Assembly (NCBI GenBank): GCA_900544605.1
Contig: UQVP01000014.1
Location: forward strand, 1-27,115
DNA length: 27,115 bases
DNA from: an uncultured Mycoplasmatota bacterium
GTDB taxonomy: Bacteria; Bacillota_I; Bacilli_A; RF39; UBA660
Direction of reading: 5' to 3'
In this document: piece by piece, positions 7,184 to 14,073 of the stretch
How positions within the stretch are numbered: the stretch's first letter is position 1
Layout of the letters: the number at the start of each line of letters is the position of its first letter
Made by a program: the position numbers and the translations under genes
The notes under the pieces: model-generated
The model's input: only the letters and a program-made list of their open reading frames with translations
Told to the model about the DNA's origin: nothing
The model's database searches: none

Positions 7184-8212
7184 TTATTCTCCAAATCTCT
7201 CTTTATCAAGATTATATAATGCTTCTATTTCTTGTGCTGATAAAGCACGATTATAAATAAGCATATTATTTATTTTTAAATTATAAAGGACTGGGTTTAT
7301 TTTGATTTGATTATAAATTATAGTACTTAAGCTTAAACCATTTTGTGATGCAGCCTCTACCCCATTAATGTATACTCTTCTAGTTGTTAAGTCTTCTTGA
7401 ACAAATGTAAGTGTATAGTTTTTGTTTTTTTCTAAAGGAAAAGAAGTGGTTGATAAAACTGTAAAATTTTTAATATTATTAACAGTGCCATAAAATAGAC
7501 ATGTGTCTTTTCTAAATCCAAAATATGCCGGTGAAGGTGCAGCTAAGTCATTATAAAAATATAAAGGGTAAGTGTAATCACTGCCACCACGGCCTAAATC
7601 TTCTAAACTTTTAACATTGAAACTAACTGTTAACCTATCTGTAGAATATGTTTTATTTAAATTTATAGAAGAAATTCCTTTCTTTTCAAATACCATTCCA
7701 CTTTCTGTCCAAGTCGCATTAGTTCCAAAATCATAATCTACTTCATCTGTGTTATTTACAAATTTATTTTTTCCTGGATATTTAACAGCATCATAATGTA
7801 TTATTAAGTTATCTTTGTTATATTCTGATATGTCATTATAATACTCTTGAACCTCAAAAGAATATGTACTATCTATATTTTTTGTGGCCTTAATTCTGGT
7901 ATCTCTCGATATTTTTTTATCATTATTAGGGTTTGTTATAACATCTTTAATGTATCCCGCATCTATAATATCACCTAAACTAAAGTATGTTATATCACTA
8001 TCTTCATTAAATGTAATTTTTCCTTTTTGTAATTGATCAACAAGATAATTTTCTGAAACTAATTTTAAATTAGTAATATAGTTATCATACTTCTTTTGTT
8101 CATTTCTTTTTAATGTTTTAGTCATAGAAGGAACCGCTACTAAAAGGATTAATCCTAATGTTGCAATTACACCAATAACTTCAATTAAAGTAAAAGCTCT
8201 TTTATTTTTCAT
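7184..8212 (-). CDS. Prepilin-like secreted protein with LamG/concanavalin-like C-terminal domain
   Basis: A class III (type IV pilin-like) signal peptide: MKNKRAFTLIEVIGVIATLGLILLV, with FTLIE and Glu at +5. Ala rather than the usual Gly precedes the cleavage site. A helical stalk follows to about residue 80, then from about residue 130 a domain beginning NLIIHYDAVKYPGKN and ending IYNRALSAQEIEALYNLDK. That is the typical ending of a LamG/concanavalin-like jelly-roll, a fold often used to bind glycans or proteins. The ATG at 8212 has GGTGAT upstream; the frame runs on upstream without a better start. It is 342 aa, too large for a major pilin, so it is probably a minor pilin, pseudopilin or surface protein. 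It sits between gapA and pgk, 1 nt before pgk. The ligand is unknown. Confidence 0.82.
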   Translation of the reverse strand: MKNKRAFTLIEVIGVIATLGLILLVAVPSMTKTLKRNEQKKYDNYITNLKLVSENYLVDQLQKGKITFNEDSDITYFSLGDIIDAGYIKDVITNPNNDKKISRDTRIKATKNIDSTYSFEVQEYYNDISEYNKDNLIIHYDAVKYPGKNKFVNNTDEVDYDFGTNATWTESGMVFEKKGISSINLNKTYSTDRLTVSFNVKSLEDLGRGGSDYTYPLYFYNDLAAPSPAYFGFRKDTCLFYGTVNNIKNFTVLSTTSFPLEKNKNYTLTFVQEDLTTRRVYINGVEAASQNGLSLSTIIYNQIKINPVLYNLKINNMLIYNRALSAQEIEALYNLDKERFGE

Positions 8213-8228
8213 AATTATCACCATACTC

Positions 8229-8237
8229 ATTATATCA
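8229..8237 (-). promoter_or_regulatory. Possible extended -10 promoter after gapA
   Basis: TGATATAAT on the minus strand fits TGnTATAAT and lies just after the gapA terminator. The implied leader before the prepilin gene would be only about 10 nt, so the site may be fortuitous or the gene may rely on read-through from gapA. Confidence 0.3.
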
Positions 8238-8251
8238 ATTTTTTGCAATAT

Positions 8252-8277
8252 AAAAAAGAGTTCTTATGCTCTTTTTT
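8252..8277 (-). terminator. Terminator at the end of gapA
   Basis: A 9-bp stem AAAAAAGAG/CTCTTTTTT (8252-8260 with 8269-8277) with an 8-nt loop. A/T-rich flanks give a T-run on either strand. It overlaps the gapA stop codon. With only three G/C pairs it may leak, giving reduced transcription of pgk and tpiA. Confidence 0.6.
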
Positions 8278-9280
8278 ATTTTTTCATTAAATATTTAGCA
8301 GTTCTAACCATTTGAGAACTGTATCCCATCTCATTATCATACCAAGCAACTACTTTGACTAATTGTTTTCCATCTACTTCTAAAACATTAGTTAAAAGTC
8401 CATCAACAAGTCCACCTAGATGTGAGCCAATAATATCTGTAGAAACAATTGGGTCTATCGTAAATCCTAATGTTTCATTAGTATGACTTTTTATTACATT
8501 ATTTATTTCTTCTACTGTTGTATTACGTCCTAACTCTAGTGTTAAATCAACAACTGAGCCAGTAGGAGTTGGAACACGCAAAGCACTTCCATCTAACTTT
8601 CCAGCAAGATCAGGAATAACTAGTCCCAAAGCACTAGCTGCTCCTGTAGAAGATGGTACTATATTCATTGCCCCAGCACGACCACGGCGAGCTTTAATTC
8701 CTTTTTTATGCGCTACATCAAGAATTGTTTGATCATTAGTATATGCATGAACTGTAGTCATATATCCTTTTACTATCTTAAATTCGTCATTAATTACTTT
8801 AGCAACAGGAGCAAGACAGTTTGTTGTACAACTTGCAGCACTTATAATTTGCTCAGTTCCATCTAAAATATCTTCATTAACATTATAAACAATTGTTTTT
8901 AAATCTCCTTTAGCAGGTGCGGAAATAATAACCTTTTTAGCACCAGCAGTAATATGAGCCATTGCTGTTTCTTTTTTTGTAAAATGTCCAGTACATTCAA
9001 ATACTTCATCAACACCTAGTTCAGCCCAAGGTAAATTAGCGGGATCCATTTCAGCAAATACTTTAATTCTTCTATCTCCTACAATAATTTCATTACCTTC
9101 AAAACTTATATCATTAACACGATAATTACGATGATTAGTATCATATTTTAAAAGATATGCAAGTTGTTCAGCGTCTGTTAAATCATTAATTGCGACTACT
9201 TCAAATTCTGGATCTTCTTCCATAATTCTAAATACTAATCTACCAATTCTTCCAAAACCATTAATTGCTACTTTTATCAT
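8276..9280 (-). CDS. gapA: Glyceraldehyde-3-phosphate dehydrogenase (NAD)
   Basis: Oxidises glyceraldehyde 3-phosphate to 1,3-bisphosphoglycerate with NAD. The 334-residue protein has the usual length. It shows the Rossmann NAD-binding motif INGFGRIGR (7-14), D33 in AINDL favouring NAD over NADP, the catalytic Cys in SAASCTTNC (C151), its partner His in TTVHAYTNDQ (H178), and the C-terminal WYDNEMGYSSQ. AGAGGA precedes the ATG at the right distance. It is the first gene of the glycolytic cluster and has a good sigma-A promoter. Codons are somewhat richer in C and G than those of its neighbours, as expected for a highly expressed gene. Confidence 0.98.
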   Translation of the reverse strand: MIKVAINGFGRIGRLVFRIMEEDPEFEVVAINDLTDAEQLAYLLKYDTNHRNYRVNDISFEGNEIIVGDRRIKVFAEMDPANLPWAELGVDEVFECTGHFTKKETAMAHITAGAKKVIISAPAKGDLKTIVYNVNEDILDGTEQIISAASCTTNCLAPVAKVINDEFKIVKGYMTTVHAYTNDQTILDVAHKKGIKARRGRAGAMNIVPSSTGAASALGLVIPDLAGKLDGSALRVPTPTGSVVDLTLELGRNTTVEEINNVIKSHTNETLGFTIDPIVSTDIIGSHLGGLVDGLLTNVLEVDGKQLVKVVAWYDNEMGYSSQMVRTAKYLMKK

Positions 9281-9310
9281 TATGTTCCTCTTTTCTATTT
9301 TTACAATTAC

Positions 9311-9339
9311 ATTTTAACAAATTTTAAGTATTTTGTCAC
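9311..9339 (-). promoter_or_regulatory. sigma-A promoter of gapA
   Basis: Minus-strand GTGACA (9334-9339), a 17-nt spacer, and TAAAAT (9311-9316), giving a leader of about 25 nt to the gapA start. It lies between divergent gapA and clpP. I saw no CtsR or CcpA operator in the gap. Confidence 0.7.
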
Positions 9340-9397
9340 TTTTTTTCATGTATAAATTTGCTTTATTAACACTATTATAACATTAGGAGATGATAAA

Positions 9398-9964
9398 ATG
9401 ATTATACCTACTATTGTGGAAAAAAATAATAACTATGAACGCGCTTATGATATTTATTCAAGACTTTTAAAAGATAGAATTGTAATTCTTAGTGGTGAGA
9501 TCACTGATGAAGTTGCTAATGTTGTTGTAGCAGAACTTTTATATTTAGATTCTATTAATAATAATGACATTAGTTTATATATTAATTCCCCAGGGGGATC
9601 AGTAACTGCTGGTATGGCTATATTAGATACTATGAACTTTATTAAAAGTGATGTATCTACAATCTGTATTGGGATGGCTGCTAGTATGGCTGCATTTTTA
9701 TTAAGCTGTGGAAAAAAAGGAAAAAGATGTTGTTTAGAAAATAGTGAAGTAATGATTCACCAACCTTTAGGAGGCGCACAAGGTCAAGCTACAGAAATAA
9801 AAATTGCGGCCGAAAGAATTATTAAGCTTAAAAATAAACTTAATAAAATGCTTGCTAAAAATACTGGTCAAAAGATAGAAAAAGTTGAACTTGATACTGA
9901 AAGAGATTATTTCTTAGATGCTCATGAAGCTCTAGAATATGGTATTATTGATAAAATACTTTAA
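9398..9964 (+). CDS. clpP: ATP-dependent Clp protease proteolytic subunit
   Basis: Serine peptidase subunit that forms the two-ring ClpP barrel and degrades unfolded or regulatory proteins passed on by ClpX/ClpC in the cytosol. The catalytic triad is complete: S96 in GMAASMA, H121 in VMIHQPLGGAQGQ and D170 in DTERDYF. Also present are the conserved YERAYDIYSRLLKDRI and YINSPGGSVTAG. At 188 residues it is a few shorter than usual (193-200), with almost no propeptide. AGGAG precedes the ATG by 8 nt. It stands alone on the plus strand, divergent from gapA and convergent with the HEPN gene, sharing a strong terminator with it. Confidence 0.97.
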   Translation: MIIPTIVEKNNNYERAYDIYSRLLKDRIVILSGEITDEVANVVVAELLYLDSINNNDISLYINSPGGSVTAGMAILDTMNFIKSDVSTICIGMAASMAAFLLSCGKKGKRCCLENSEVMIHQPLGGAQGQATEIKIAAERIIKLKNKLNKMLAKNTGQKIEKVELDTERDYFLDAHEALEYGIIDKIL

Positions 9965-9969
9965 TACAT

Positions 9970-10006
9970 AAAAAAAGTTTATAAAGATTTTTTATAAACT
10001 TTTTTT
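9970..10006. terminator. Bidirectional terminator between clpP and the HEPN gene
   Basis: A perfect 16-bp stem (9970-9985 with 9991-10006) with a 5-nt loop, flanked by A7/T7 so that it can terminate both strands. The last codons and stop of the minus-strand HEPN gene lie inside the stem. Confidence 0.88.
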
Positions 10007-11811
10007 GCATCTATTCTTTCATTTAACTTATCACCATAATCAAGTTTTAAACCAGAATTATCTTTTATATTATATAACATAAAATTTTCCAAAATATAAA
10101 AGTTTTTCATTTTAAATATTTGAACAAATTCTTTTATAGAAATTGTTTTTTTATAAACTATATTTCCATCATTACCTATATCAACAAAAGTAATATCTTT
10201 ATCCAGCGCTTCTCTATTATCATAAGCATCTATATAAACACGCCCATGTGCAATAGCATTTCTAATATGCGTTATAGTATCAACATTTTTGATAAATAAA
10301 TCTTTATCTAAGTTTTCTAAAAAATACTCTGAATTAACGCCTTGTCTCCAATACTCATTCAAATGATTTAATTCCTCTTTTATCATTTCTTCAAACATAG
10401 TTATTTTTTTTGCATCTTGCTTTTCCACTGGAACGCTTTCCAAATATTTTTGCTTTATCTCCATCGCTCTTCTTGTGGCATCAAAATATTTTCTCTCATT
10501 TGAATCAGAATTATATTTTTCTAAATTAGCTATATATGAATCAAACTTATATTCTATTTTTGAATCATCACAATGCAAATTATCTATTTCTAATTGTGAA
10601 AAATCCAAATAATTACCATTAGCTAATTTAGCTATTGTGTAATCTCCTAATAACCTATAACCATTTTCTAGTCCATACTGATATAAAGCATTAAAACCAC
10701 CTATGTAAGTTGAAACTAATGCATCTTCATAATTGTTTAAAATTAATTCAGAAATTGTATTTACAGCTTCTTTATATCTATAATCTTGACCTATTACATC
10801 TAAAGCTTTATAAACACTCATTTTAGGAAATGCACGTTTTATTTTAATAAGAATTAAGTTTAAAGCTATTCCTTCCAAGCAATGTGATTTCATTACATCT
10901 TTATTTTCATAGCGGCCAACAATTTTATCTATAGTTGCACTAATGTATTTCTTTTTACCTTTTTTTAACAATTCCCAGTTACTTCGATAATAATCTATCA
11001 CATTTGAAAAATATTCTTTATTATTTAATTTTTCAAAGCTTATTTCTAGTTCCATTCCGACAGAATCTAAATCATATTTTTCCTTCGCTTTTTTCAAAAC
11101 TTCAATACTATCCATTTTAGGATAATCTCTCATCAGTTTTAATATATATTTATTTACTTTATCATATAAATCAACATATTTTTGATTCCTTTTCTCTTGT
11201 GGCTTATCTTTTACAGAACACACTGTTATTTTTGATAAATATTTATCAAGGTTTTCATCACTTAATTCCATTTTACGATAAATATCAGTATCATATGTAT
11301 TAATTATGGTATGACTATTGACACCATATAATTTATTTTTTTTATATGACATAGTAAAGCTATCAATAAACTTAATTAATTTATTTATGCTAATCTTTGC
11401 TTCAATATTTTTTTCAACAAAACATATATTACCATCTTTAACAATATAATCACCATGAGCAAGTTTGTTTCTGACTTTATCAATTAAAGCATCACTACTT
11501 CCATATGAAAGACCACCAGGAAGATAATATCTGCCATCTTTCTTTTCTGAAATAATTAAAGCCAACTTTTCAACAAAGTTTGGATTTAATAAAATTTTTG
11601 CGGATTTAATACCATCTTTTTCGGTAATTTCAATATATTCATCTATTACCGTTGTGAAAAATAAACCTATAAATATAGCATATAATTTATCAAAGTCAAC
11701 ATATTTATAATCCATTCTATCATCATTAATATTTTCTAAAAAATTACCATATTCAAGAAAAGAACACATTGTAATATACATTTCTTTTAATTTAACATCG
11801 TTATCCACCAT
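9979..11811 (-). CDS. Protein with two HEPN-type RNxxAHG motifs (putative ribonuclease/toxin), 610 aa
   Basis: No close family recognised, but two HEPN-style RX4H motifs stand out: RNKLAHG at R114-H119 and RNAIAHG at R517-H522. Each follows a helical stretch and precedes a short beta-hairpin region ending in a similar KISINKLIKF / KTISIKEFVQIF. The protein therefore looks like two HEPN domains at the ends of a helical ~370-residue middle. HEPN proteins with intact RX4-6H are often metal-independent RNases in toxin-antitoxin, Abi and Cas13 systems; paired HEPN sites form the active centre. Aromatic residues follow closely (Y122, Y526), near where MNT-modified HEPN toxins carry their tyrosine. 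No signal peptide or TM segment is seen. AAGGGG lies 8 nt before the ATG. It lies 130 bp downstream of the Fic gene on the same strand. RNase activity is inference. Confidence 0.7.
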   Translation of the reverse strand: MVDNDVKLKEMYITMCSFLEYGNFLENINDDRMDYKYVDFDKLYAIFIGLFFTTVIDEYIEITEKDGIKSAKILLNPNFVEKLALIISEKKDGRYYLPGGLSYGSSDALIDKVRNKLAHGDYIVKDGNICFVEKNIEAKISINKLIKFIDSFTMSYKKNKLYGVNSHTIINTYDTDIYRKMELSDENLDKYLSKITVCSVKDKPQEKRNQKYVDLYDKVNKYILKLMRDYPKMDSIEVLKKAKEKYDLDSVGMELEISFEKLNNKEYFSNVIDYYRSNWELLKKGKKKYISATIDKIVGRYENKDVMKSHCLEGIALNLILIKIKRAFPKMSVYKALDVIGQDYRYKEAVNTISELILNNYEDALVSTYIGGFNALYQYGLENGYRLLGDYTIAKLANGNYLDFSQLEIDNLHCDDSKIEYKFDSYIANLEKYNSDSNERKYFDATRRAMEIKQKYLESVPVEKQDAKKITMFEEMIKEELNHLNEYWRQGVNSEYFLENLDKDLFIKNVDTITHIRNAIAHGRVYIDAYDNREALDKDITFVDIGNDGNIVYKKTISIKEFVQIFKMKNFYILENFMLYNIKDNSGLKLDYGDKLNERIDAKKVYKKSL

Positions 11812-11873
11812 AATAAACGCCCCTTAATTGAGATATATGGTAACACATTTGTAGATTTTTGGCAAATAAAATT

Positions 11874-11879
11874 ATTATA
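11874..11879 (-). promoter_or_regulatory. Possible -10 element for the HEPN gene
   Basis: TATAAT on the minus strand, about 63 nt before the HEPN start, partly overlapping the hairpin arm at 11878-11889. No convincing -35 was found. The gene could instead be read through from the Fic gene. Confidence 0.3.
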
Positions 11880-11940
11880 GCGTTTTTATCACATAAAAAC
11901 GCTAATACAAAAACTTATAAATTGTATTAACGTTTTTATT
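11878..11940 (-). terminator. Three-arm hairpin region between Fic and HEPN genes
   Basis: Three related arms occupy the gap. Arm 1 (11878-11889) and the first part of arm 2 (11893-11904) form a perfect 12-bp stem with a 3-nt loop. All of arm 2 (11893-11910) also pairs with arm 3 (11922-11939) through 18 positions with one mismatch. The two pairings exclude each other. On the minus strand the arm 2/3 hairpin directly follows the Fic stop codon and ends in GCGTTTTTAT, so it can act as a terminator. Arm 1/arm 2 would be the alternative fold. Whether this switches read-through into the HEPN gene is inference. Confidence 0.6.
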
Positions 11941-13521
11941 TTATTTATTAAATAATTCTTCTACAATTAAATCACTGGAATGTAAATTATTATTTTTACC
12001 CAATAATAAATTTTCATAAAATTTAATTAAGAAACTACTATCTTGTTTTACATTTAAATAATTATTAAAATAATTACTTCTTACTAAGGCATTTCTATAA
12101 TAAACTGATTTATCTTTAAACATCTTATTATCCACATTATATCCAAGTGATATTAGATACTTTTCTATAAACAACGCTGTTGTTCTTGTGTTACCTTCTC
12201 TAAAAGGATGAATTTGCCATATTCTTGAAGAAAATTCAGTTATATTATTAACAACATCAACTATATTCATATCTTTATAATTTTTATTTTTTTCTAAAGA
12301 TATATCATAATCTAATGATTGTTCCAGTAATTTACAATCACCATACGCTACTGAATCATTATTTAATATTCTCTCATGTTTAGAAAAATCAACTTTTCTA
12401 AATTCACCCGCAAAATCATAAACATCTTGAAATAGATATTTATGAATATATTTTAAATAGTCAATTGATAATTCAAAATTATCTTCTTGTAAAAGTTCTA
12501 CAATTCTGGTTGATACTAAGTCACATTCTAATTCATCATAGTTTACCTCGTTCATTTTTTCTTTTTCATAATAATATTGTTTTAACTCTTGTTCAACTTC
12601 GCAAATTGTTTTCTCACCGGTTACATTTTCTTGTAATAATTGTTCTAAATATTTTGATGGTTTCAAGTTATCAACTTCTTGAAGTCCAATAGCCATATCC
12701 CATTCTAATTGTTTTGCATAGTTTTTAGGTGTTTTTGTTTCTATATAGTCATTTATACTTGAATCTAATTCTTTCTCAGACATTTTAGCACCTCCACACA
12801 CAATCATTTTACCATAAATCATTATTTTTGAAAAAAACTTTTTTAAAGACTTCTCGATTTGTGGCAAAAAACTATTAATTACTATCAAAAATAATAATAC
12901 CAAAAGTGCAACAAAATCTTTCATCTCATAAATTAAAGAAGAATCATTAAAAAGATTTGAAAGATTTTTTTCAATAGTAATAAATGCATAAACTAAAGAA
13001 ATATTTAGTACAGTTTGAAAAACTATATTTAGCAACTCATATTTTTTATGTTTTTTTCTTTCTTTATATTCTGAATGAACACTAGTTAATGCAAAGAAAA
13101 AATATGATCCAATAATACCTATTCTTAATTCTTTATCATTTTTTAAAAAAATAATAAATGCGACAAATAACAAATTCAAAATAAAGTTTTCATTTAAAAA
13201 TTTACTAATTTCTTCCAAAAAAATTTTAATACATGATTTAAACTCAATATATCTAGTACTAAAATAATTAATAAAAATAACAAAAGACCAAAATGCCAAA
13301 TGATATAACAAATTAAATAAAATTCCTTTTGTGTTACTTGCTGATGACGGATTGTCAAAAAAGAATTTTAAGAAAAAAACTAAAAAAAATACCCAAAACA
13401 TTTTATGAATAAATATAAGAATACATTTTACTTCAGTACCTATATCTTCTTTATTATCTATTAAGTTTAACAATATAGCTACAATCATTGGCAAGAAAAA
13501 AAATACCAGTAATAATTTCAT
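11941..13521 (-). CDS. Membrane-anchored Fic-domain protein with VbhA-like inhibitory region
   Basis: 526 residues. Residues 1-225 carry about seven hydrophobic segments (starting MKLLLVFFFLPMIVAILLNL). A linker follows, then the part from residue 247 (MSEKELD). That part first resembles a VbhA-type antitoxin helix bundle (WDMAIGLQEVDNLKPSKYL), then a Fic domain with DFAGEFRKV and the active-site loop IHPFREGNTRTTA (H438). Fic enzymes transfer AMP or other phosphate moieties to protein hydroxyls. Here the canonical HxFx[DE]GNGRxxR reads HPFREGNTRTTA: the second G is T and the last R is A, a known subclass whose chemistry may differ. The usual inhibitory (S/T)xxxE(G/N) appears as LQEVDN, with Asp for Glu. 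It has its own promoter, a terminator-like leader and an internal ribosome-binding site at residue 247. The pairing with the HEPN gene suggests a toxin or defence function, unproven. Confidence 0.85.
   Translation of the reverse strand: MKLLLVFFFLPMIVAILLNLIDNKEDIGTEVKCILIFIHKMFWVFFLVFFLKFFFDNPSSASNTKGILFNLLYHLAFWSFVIFINYFSTRYIEFKSCIKIFLEEISKFLNENFILNLLFVAFIIFLKNDKELRIGIIGSYFFFALTSVHSEYKERKKHKKYELLNIVFQTVLNISLVYAFITIEKNLSNLFNDSSLIYEMKDFVALLVLLFLIVINSFLPQIEKSLKKFFSKIMIYGKMIVCGGAKMSEKELDSSINDYIETKTPKNYAKQLEWDMAIGLQEVDNLKPSKYLEQLLQENVTGEKTICEVEQELKQYYYEKEKMNEVNYDELECDLVSTRIVELLQEDNFELSIDYLKYIHKYLFQDVYDFAGEFRKVDFSKHERILNNDSVAYGDCKLLEQSLDYDISLEKNKNYKDMNIVDVVNNITEFSSRIWQIHPFREGNTRTTALFIEKYLISLGYNVDNKMFKDKSVYYRNALVRSNYFNNYLNVKQDSSFLIKFYENLLLGKNNNLHSSDLIVEELFNK
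12781..12795 (-). promoter_or_regulatory. Strong internal ribosome-binding site and ATG inside the Fic gene
   Basis: GGAGG (12791-12795) lies 7 nt before an in-frame ATG (12781-12783), exactly between the membrane domain and the soluble VbhA/Fic part. Initiation here would give a 280-aa cytosolic Fic protein. It is a better SD than that of most genes in the window. Confidence 0.6.
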
Positions 13522-13540
13522 TTACTTCAACTCCTACTAC

Positions 13541-13588
13541 AAAAAAACGCCACTACAAAATCTATTAATCATAGACCTGTACTAGCGT
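13541..13588 (-). promoter_or_regulatory. Terminator-like hairpin in the Fic leader (attenuator candidate)
   Basis: Between the promoter and the SD of the Fic gene. On the minus strand, arm 13578-13588 pairs with 13547-13557 (11 positions: one wobble, one mismatch). It encloses a second stem, TCTAT/ATAGA (13561-13565 with 13571-13575), and is followed by T7 (13541-13547). The SD starts only a few nt later. An intrinsic terminator inside a 5' leader implies premature termination that something relieves. The arms resemble those downstream of the Fic gene. Confidence 0.6.
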
Positions 13589-13608
13589 CTTTCTCATTAA
13601 TTGCCTAT

Positions 13609-13638
13609 ATTATAACATCAAATTCCAAAATTTGACAA
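13609..13638 (-). promoter_or_regulatory. sigma-A promoter of the Fic gene
   Basis: Minus-strand TTGTCA (13633-13638), an 18-nt spacer, and extended -10 TGTTATAAT (TATAAT at 13609-13614). Transcription would start near 13602, giving an ~80-nt leader that holds the hairpin at 13541-13588. Confidence 0.75.
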
Positions 13639-13667
13639 TTTTTTATAGCAGTTTTTTAATTTTTATT

Positions 13668-13698
13668 AAAATAAAAACCGCTCAAAGGCAGTTTTTAT
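13668..13698 (-). terminator. Terminator after the first SASP gene
   Basis: ATAAAAACTGC pairs with GCGGTTTTTAT (13688-13698 with 13671-13681, one G.U pair on the minus-strand RNA) around a 6-nt loop, ending in a T-rich tail. A third related arm (GCAGTTTTTTAA, 13648-13659) could pair with the middle arm instead, the same three-arm layout as at 11878-11940. Confidence 0.7.
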
Positions 13699-13754
13699 GT
13701 TTTAATATATTTTTATAGTAAATAACACCATGTTTAACTATTTTTTTATAATCA

Positions 13755-13946
13755 CTAACGTGTTTGTTTTCCATAGTATTCTTCACCTAATTTAACTAAA
13801 CGACGAGTCATTTCGCCACCTACAGTTCCATTTAAACGTGAAGTTGTATCAGCACCTAAATTAATTCCTAATTCACGAGCTATTTCATACTTCATAGCTT
13901 CTAATGCTTGTTTAGATCCAGGTACTACTAATTTATTATTATTCAT
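13755..13946 (-). CDS. Small acid-soluble spore protein, alpha/beta type
   Basis: A 63-residue DNA-binding protein that coats and protects spore DNA and is later degraded by the Gpr protease as an amino-acid source. The diagnostic blocks are KLVVPGSKQALEAMKYEIA (including the Gpr-cleavage region KYEIA) and LGADTTSRLNGTVGGEMTRRLV. I use the ATG at 13946, preceded by AAGGTGGTG. The frame is open 23 codons further upstream, but that part is Asn-rich, unlike the family, and ignores the SD. It is a paralogue of the neighbouring SASP gene and lies just downstream of it. The two are separated by a terminator, so they are probably transcribed separately. I found no clear sigma-G promoter for this copy. 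Confidence 0.95.
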   Translation of the reverse strand: MNNNKLVVPGSKQALEAMKYEIARELGINLGADTTSRLNGTVGGEMTRRLVKLGEEYYGKQTR

Positions 13947-14073
13947 AATTTCACCACCTTCATTATTATTATTCTCAATAATGTCATAATTAAATAGACA
14001 TTTTTTGGTATTCATAGAAAATACTTCTAGACATATGATTTATTGAAAAGGAAATAATAATAGTGTAAGGTTC

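Noticed and set aside
9281..9397. CtsR operator for clpP or a cre site for gapA
   Set aside because: No heptad repeat of the GGTCAAA type and no cre-like palindrome found; only the gapA promoter is clear.
9979..11811. Cas13-like CRISPR effector because of the two RX4H motifs
   Set aside because: The protein is 610 aa, shorter than known Cas13 types, with no CRISPR array, Cas1 or direct repeats in the window.
13947..14015. N-terminal extension of the first SASP
   Set aside because: The 23 extra residues are Asn-rich and unlike SASPs, while a good SD precedes the ATG at 13946.
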